Source: Sordaria brevicollis
Taxonomy: Eukaryota > Ascomycota > Sordariomycetes > Sordariales > Sordariaceae
DNA: 64,000 bases
Assembly (NCBI GenBank): GCA_033439795.1
Contig: JAUTDP010000013.1
Location: 1,488,001 to 1,552,000 of the forward strand
Direction of reading: 5' to 3'
A program made the translations under genes and the position numbers. The notes below the pieces were generated by a model. The model did no database searches, was not told the origin of the DNA, and saw only the letters and a list, made by a program, of their open reading frames with translations. Shown piece after piece: positions 61,501 to 64,000 of this stretch (positions are counted from its first letter, which is position 1; the number at the start of each line of letters is the position of its first letter).

Positions 61501-63827
61501 TAAATACTTTACGCCGCTATTTTATACTTATATATAAAATATAAAGGGTTTAATTATAATACTACATTTAATTAACTATATTATAATCTTTCGATTATTA
61601 TTTATTTCGTTATTATATTCTATAATATAAAGGAGGATTTTATATTAAGTTTATAAACCTATAAAAAGGTTTTAGAAATATACTAATATAAAATCAACTT
61701 TTTAATTACCTAAATAATACGTCTAAATATACTTAAACTATCGATTTATAATTATTATTAGGCTTAAATATTCCCTACTTCGTATTTTGGTTTTATTATA
61801 AGAGAAAAAATCGATAGCGAAGCGTAGTTTTAAACCTTTTGAATAATCGCAAAATTCTCTACGTATTTAGCGCTTTAATTTAATTATAATATATAATTCG
61901 TAATATATTAAATCTAGACCCTTAAGTCGAACCTTATAGACCTATTCAATTAATTTAGCGAGCGTATTTAATCCTAAGTAACTAAATCGAAAGTACTAGC
62001 AGAGGGCTACGCCCTCCTATAACCTCCGTTAAAAATAATTAGAAGTAATATATATTATAAAAGAAAATTCGTTAATATTATCTTTTAATAGAAGGACGTA
62101 TTCTAATATAAATTATTTATTAATAGAATATACGTAATAAATTAGGGAGTTCGTAAAATTGGAGCGTAGGCACCCGTTCTTATAATCCCAAAAAATGTAA
62201 TTATCCTCAAATTATTTTAAGGAAATAAAATTATAAATTATATTCGATATTAGGGCGACGTTAAAGAAGATTAACTCCTTTAACTTTACGTTATTTTAAA
62301 TTTTAATTATTATAGTATTATACCCTTCGATAAAGATACGGCTATTATTAGCCTATATATAATCGCCTATATTTATAAGGAAAAGGTCTTTAAATTGATT
62401 AATTTTATTAAAAATATAAATTATCGTACTTAAATCGAAAATTATAAAATTTCTTAATAAATATACGGCGCGGTAATCTATAAATACTAAAAAATTACTT
62501 TTATTTACTAAGCAATTATAGAATTATTCTTAATTAAATTCATCCTCCTTCTATTTACGTAATTAAAGAACGGCCTCTTTAAGCTTTTTATCCTTTTTTA
62601 TATTAACGGCGGTACGTTTTTTAATATCCTTATTCATTACTTAACCCTCGAAAATAATCTATAAGCGTACGTAATAGTACAATTCAACTTCGTAACCGAA
62701 TTAATTATAAAGTTTATAAGTAGGACATTTCGTTTTACGAATTTATTAAGGAAGGGAGGAAGTACGTTTCTTATTAATAAATTTAGAAGACGTATTTTTT
62801 TTACTTCCTTTTTTCTTTATTAGTACTATAACCTCTCCTTACCCCTCTTTAATATTCGTATTAGGGTTTTCTTCGTTATTAGGAACGTCCTCCTTAATAG
62901 GCTCTCCGCTTAATATAATCGTAAATGCCGTACTTTTTAATAAAGGGGCTAGCCGGCCTTTACTTTAAATAGGATTTACCGTTATTACTTTACGAAAATC
63001 CTTAATAACGGTACGGAATCCTATTTTTATATAATTATCCTTTTCTAATTCTTTATTATATTAAAACTAATATATATTTACCTATAAGGAAAAAGGATTT
63101 CTTTTAATTATATAATTAAATTCTATAAATTAAATATTTAGGTTATTAAATTTAAAGACCCCGTAGGCTTCGTATAAAATTATAACCTATTTTTAATAGA
63201 ACGATTAAATAATTTAATCTTTAATAATATAGCTTGGGCGTAGAATAGAAATTAATTAGGCTTTAACTTATTTTTTAACTTCTCGATCGTTAAAATATAC
63301 GGCTTTAGTAAAATTATTATATTATTTATAGATATTAAAGCGTTTAATAAAATTAATTTCGCGGTATAAATCTCTAACGGTTTCGGTTATTTATAGATTT
63401 AACTAGGTTTTTTTAATCCTTAAATTAGAAATTACCTTCAAATTTGCACGCTAATCGTTTTTCTTAATTATATAATCGCGATAGTCGCATTTATAATAAA
63501 AGCCGTATTTAATTATAATATTGGATAGTTTTTTGAAACGAGCCTTCTTCTTAGCGGCGGTTTCTCCTTCGGGTTTTTAGCCGATGTAATTGAGAATATT
63601 GGGTTTAGAGGGTCTCGTTAGCCAGGGTTGGCGATTTATAGGATTAATATATTCCTATAAGCCTAAGTTTTAGGCTTAGGAAATGAAGGTATCTTCTTAG
63701 GTAGGCTAGTCTTTAAGGGAATTGAGACGAATATTATTGATCTTCGAGGATATTATCGTTATTATTAATTTCGTTATTATTAACGTTGTTAATGCCGTAA
63801 TTCAGGCGAATCGATGAGACTTTTAAT
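58508..63827 (-). pseudogene. Copia I gag-pol relic
   Basis: Minus-strand translation of 59600-59780 gives FLFFYVNNIIITYLNRDKEVA...KKKY...LGIEVIR...RDYINKIV. This is the Copia reverse transcriptase loop (FFYVDDIIIT), the K-Y...LK-FLGIE motif and the YI-x-x-I motif, in order. One Asp pair is changed to Asn and several Gln/Trp codons are stops. Integrase and gag lie toward 63827. Non-functional. Confidence 0.82.
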
Positions 63828-64000
63828 TATTATAATGGTGATAATATTAGGGGAGTAAAGAAGGCTTGATTATATATAACTGTATAAGACTCTGCAGACG
63901 TGTAGATCTCTGGCTACTGTGTAAAAATCCCTCAGACTCCAGACCTCGGTTATTTAGGTCACGTGCACTCCTGTTATCCCTGCAGGCCAGCCACCCAGTA
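63828..64000 (-). repeat. Right (5') LTR of Copia I (cut by window end)
   Basis: Mutated inner start TATTATAATGGTGATAATATT. The outer part is unmutated (CACGTGCACTCCTGTTATCCC). The last bases, expected to read ...TAACA, are beyond 64000. Confidence 0.88.

Larger units (their letters stand above)
58327..64000 (-). mobile_element. Copia-type LTR retrotransposon I (runs off the window)
   Basis: LTRs at 58327-58507 and from 63828 to past the window end. The left LTR starts TGTTACAATGG and ends ATTATAACA. A GGGGG-containing purine tract on the minus strand abuts it, so the element reads right to left, like Copia H. At least 5.67 kb. ACCAT (58322-58326) precedes it; the other target copy is outside the window. 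Its LTR differs from that of H, so it is a separate family. Confidence 0.87.

Noticed and set aside
1..64000. CRISPR arrays, rRNA or tRNA genes, secondary-metabolite or effector gene clusters
   Set aside because: No spaced direct repeats, no RNA-gene signatures and no further protein-coding genes could be supported in either strand.

Overview
The window looks like nuclear DNA of a filamentous ascomycete (Pezizomycotina; the ATG9 N-terminus suggests Sordariomycetes, an inference from remembered family features). It alternates between two kinds of DNA. One is extremely AT-rich, with almost no open frames, and differences between repeat copies are nearly all C-to-T or G-to-A. That is the signature of repeat-induced point mutation (RIP). 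The other is ordinary GC-balanced DNA holding three conserved intron-containing genes.

Positions 1-41,280 are a nest of transposons that can be unpacked from LTR pairs, terminal inverted repeats and target-site duplications (TSDs). Gypsy element A (+, 4077-40527) is the host. It carries a Mutator-like DNA transposon (8252-11804, TSD TTTATAAT) and Gypsy B (+, 13794-38927, TSD AAGAG). B carries Gypsy E (-, 14628-31046, TSD CCTTT). E carries Gypsy F (+, 18557-26373, TSD AATAT) and a lone LTR (26966-27251, TSD GTTTT). F carries a foldback MITE (23697-24249, TSD TAATAAAA). A further LTR element, D, of the same LTR family as the lone LTR, is inserted a few bases inside A's left LTR and runs off the left end of the window. 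Only relics of coding remain: reverse transcriptase, RNase H, integrase and zinc-knuckle motifs broken by stops.

Positions 41,280-48,360 are a gene island. After a cluster of hairpin MITEs come an ER-type TPR/J-domain co-chaperone (42565-44184, +, two exons, 517 aa) and, convergent to it, a mitoferrin-type mitochondrial iron carrier (45226-46621, -, seven exons, 310 aa). A Copia element (H, 48361-53981, -) separates this island from ATG9 (54707-57575, -, three exons, 910 aa), the autophagy lipid scramblase. A second Copia element (I, 58327 to beyond 64000, -) lies 0.75 kb upstream of ATG9, so ATG9 sits on a 4.3-kb non-repetitive island between two same-strand Copia elements. The three genes serve ER proteostasis, mitochondrial iron import and autophagy; nothing suggests a shared cluster function.

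The most notable signal is not a gene. In every LTR pair the outer edge of the element is almost unmutated while the matching inner edge of the partner LTR is heavily RIPed, and the Mutator-like element shows the same sparing at its ends. I found no convincing undescribed gene system.
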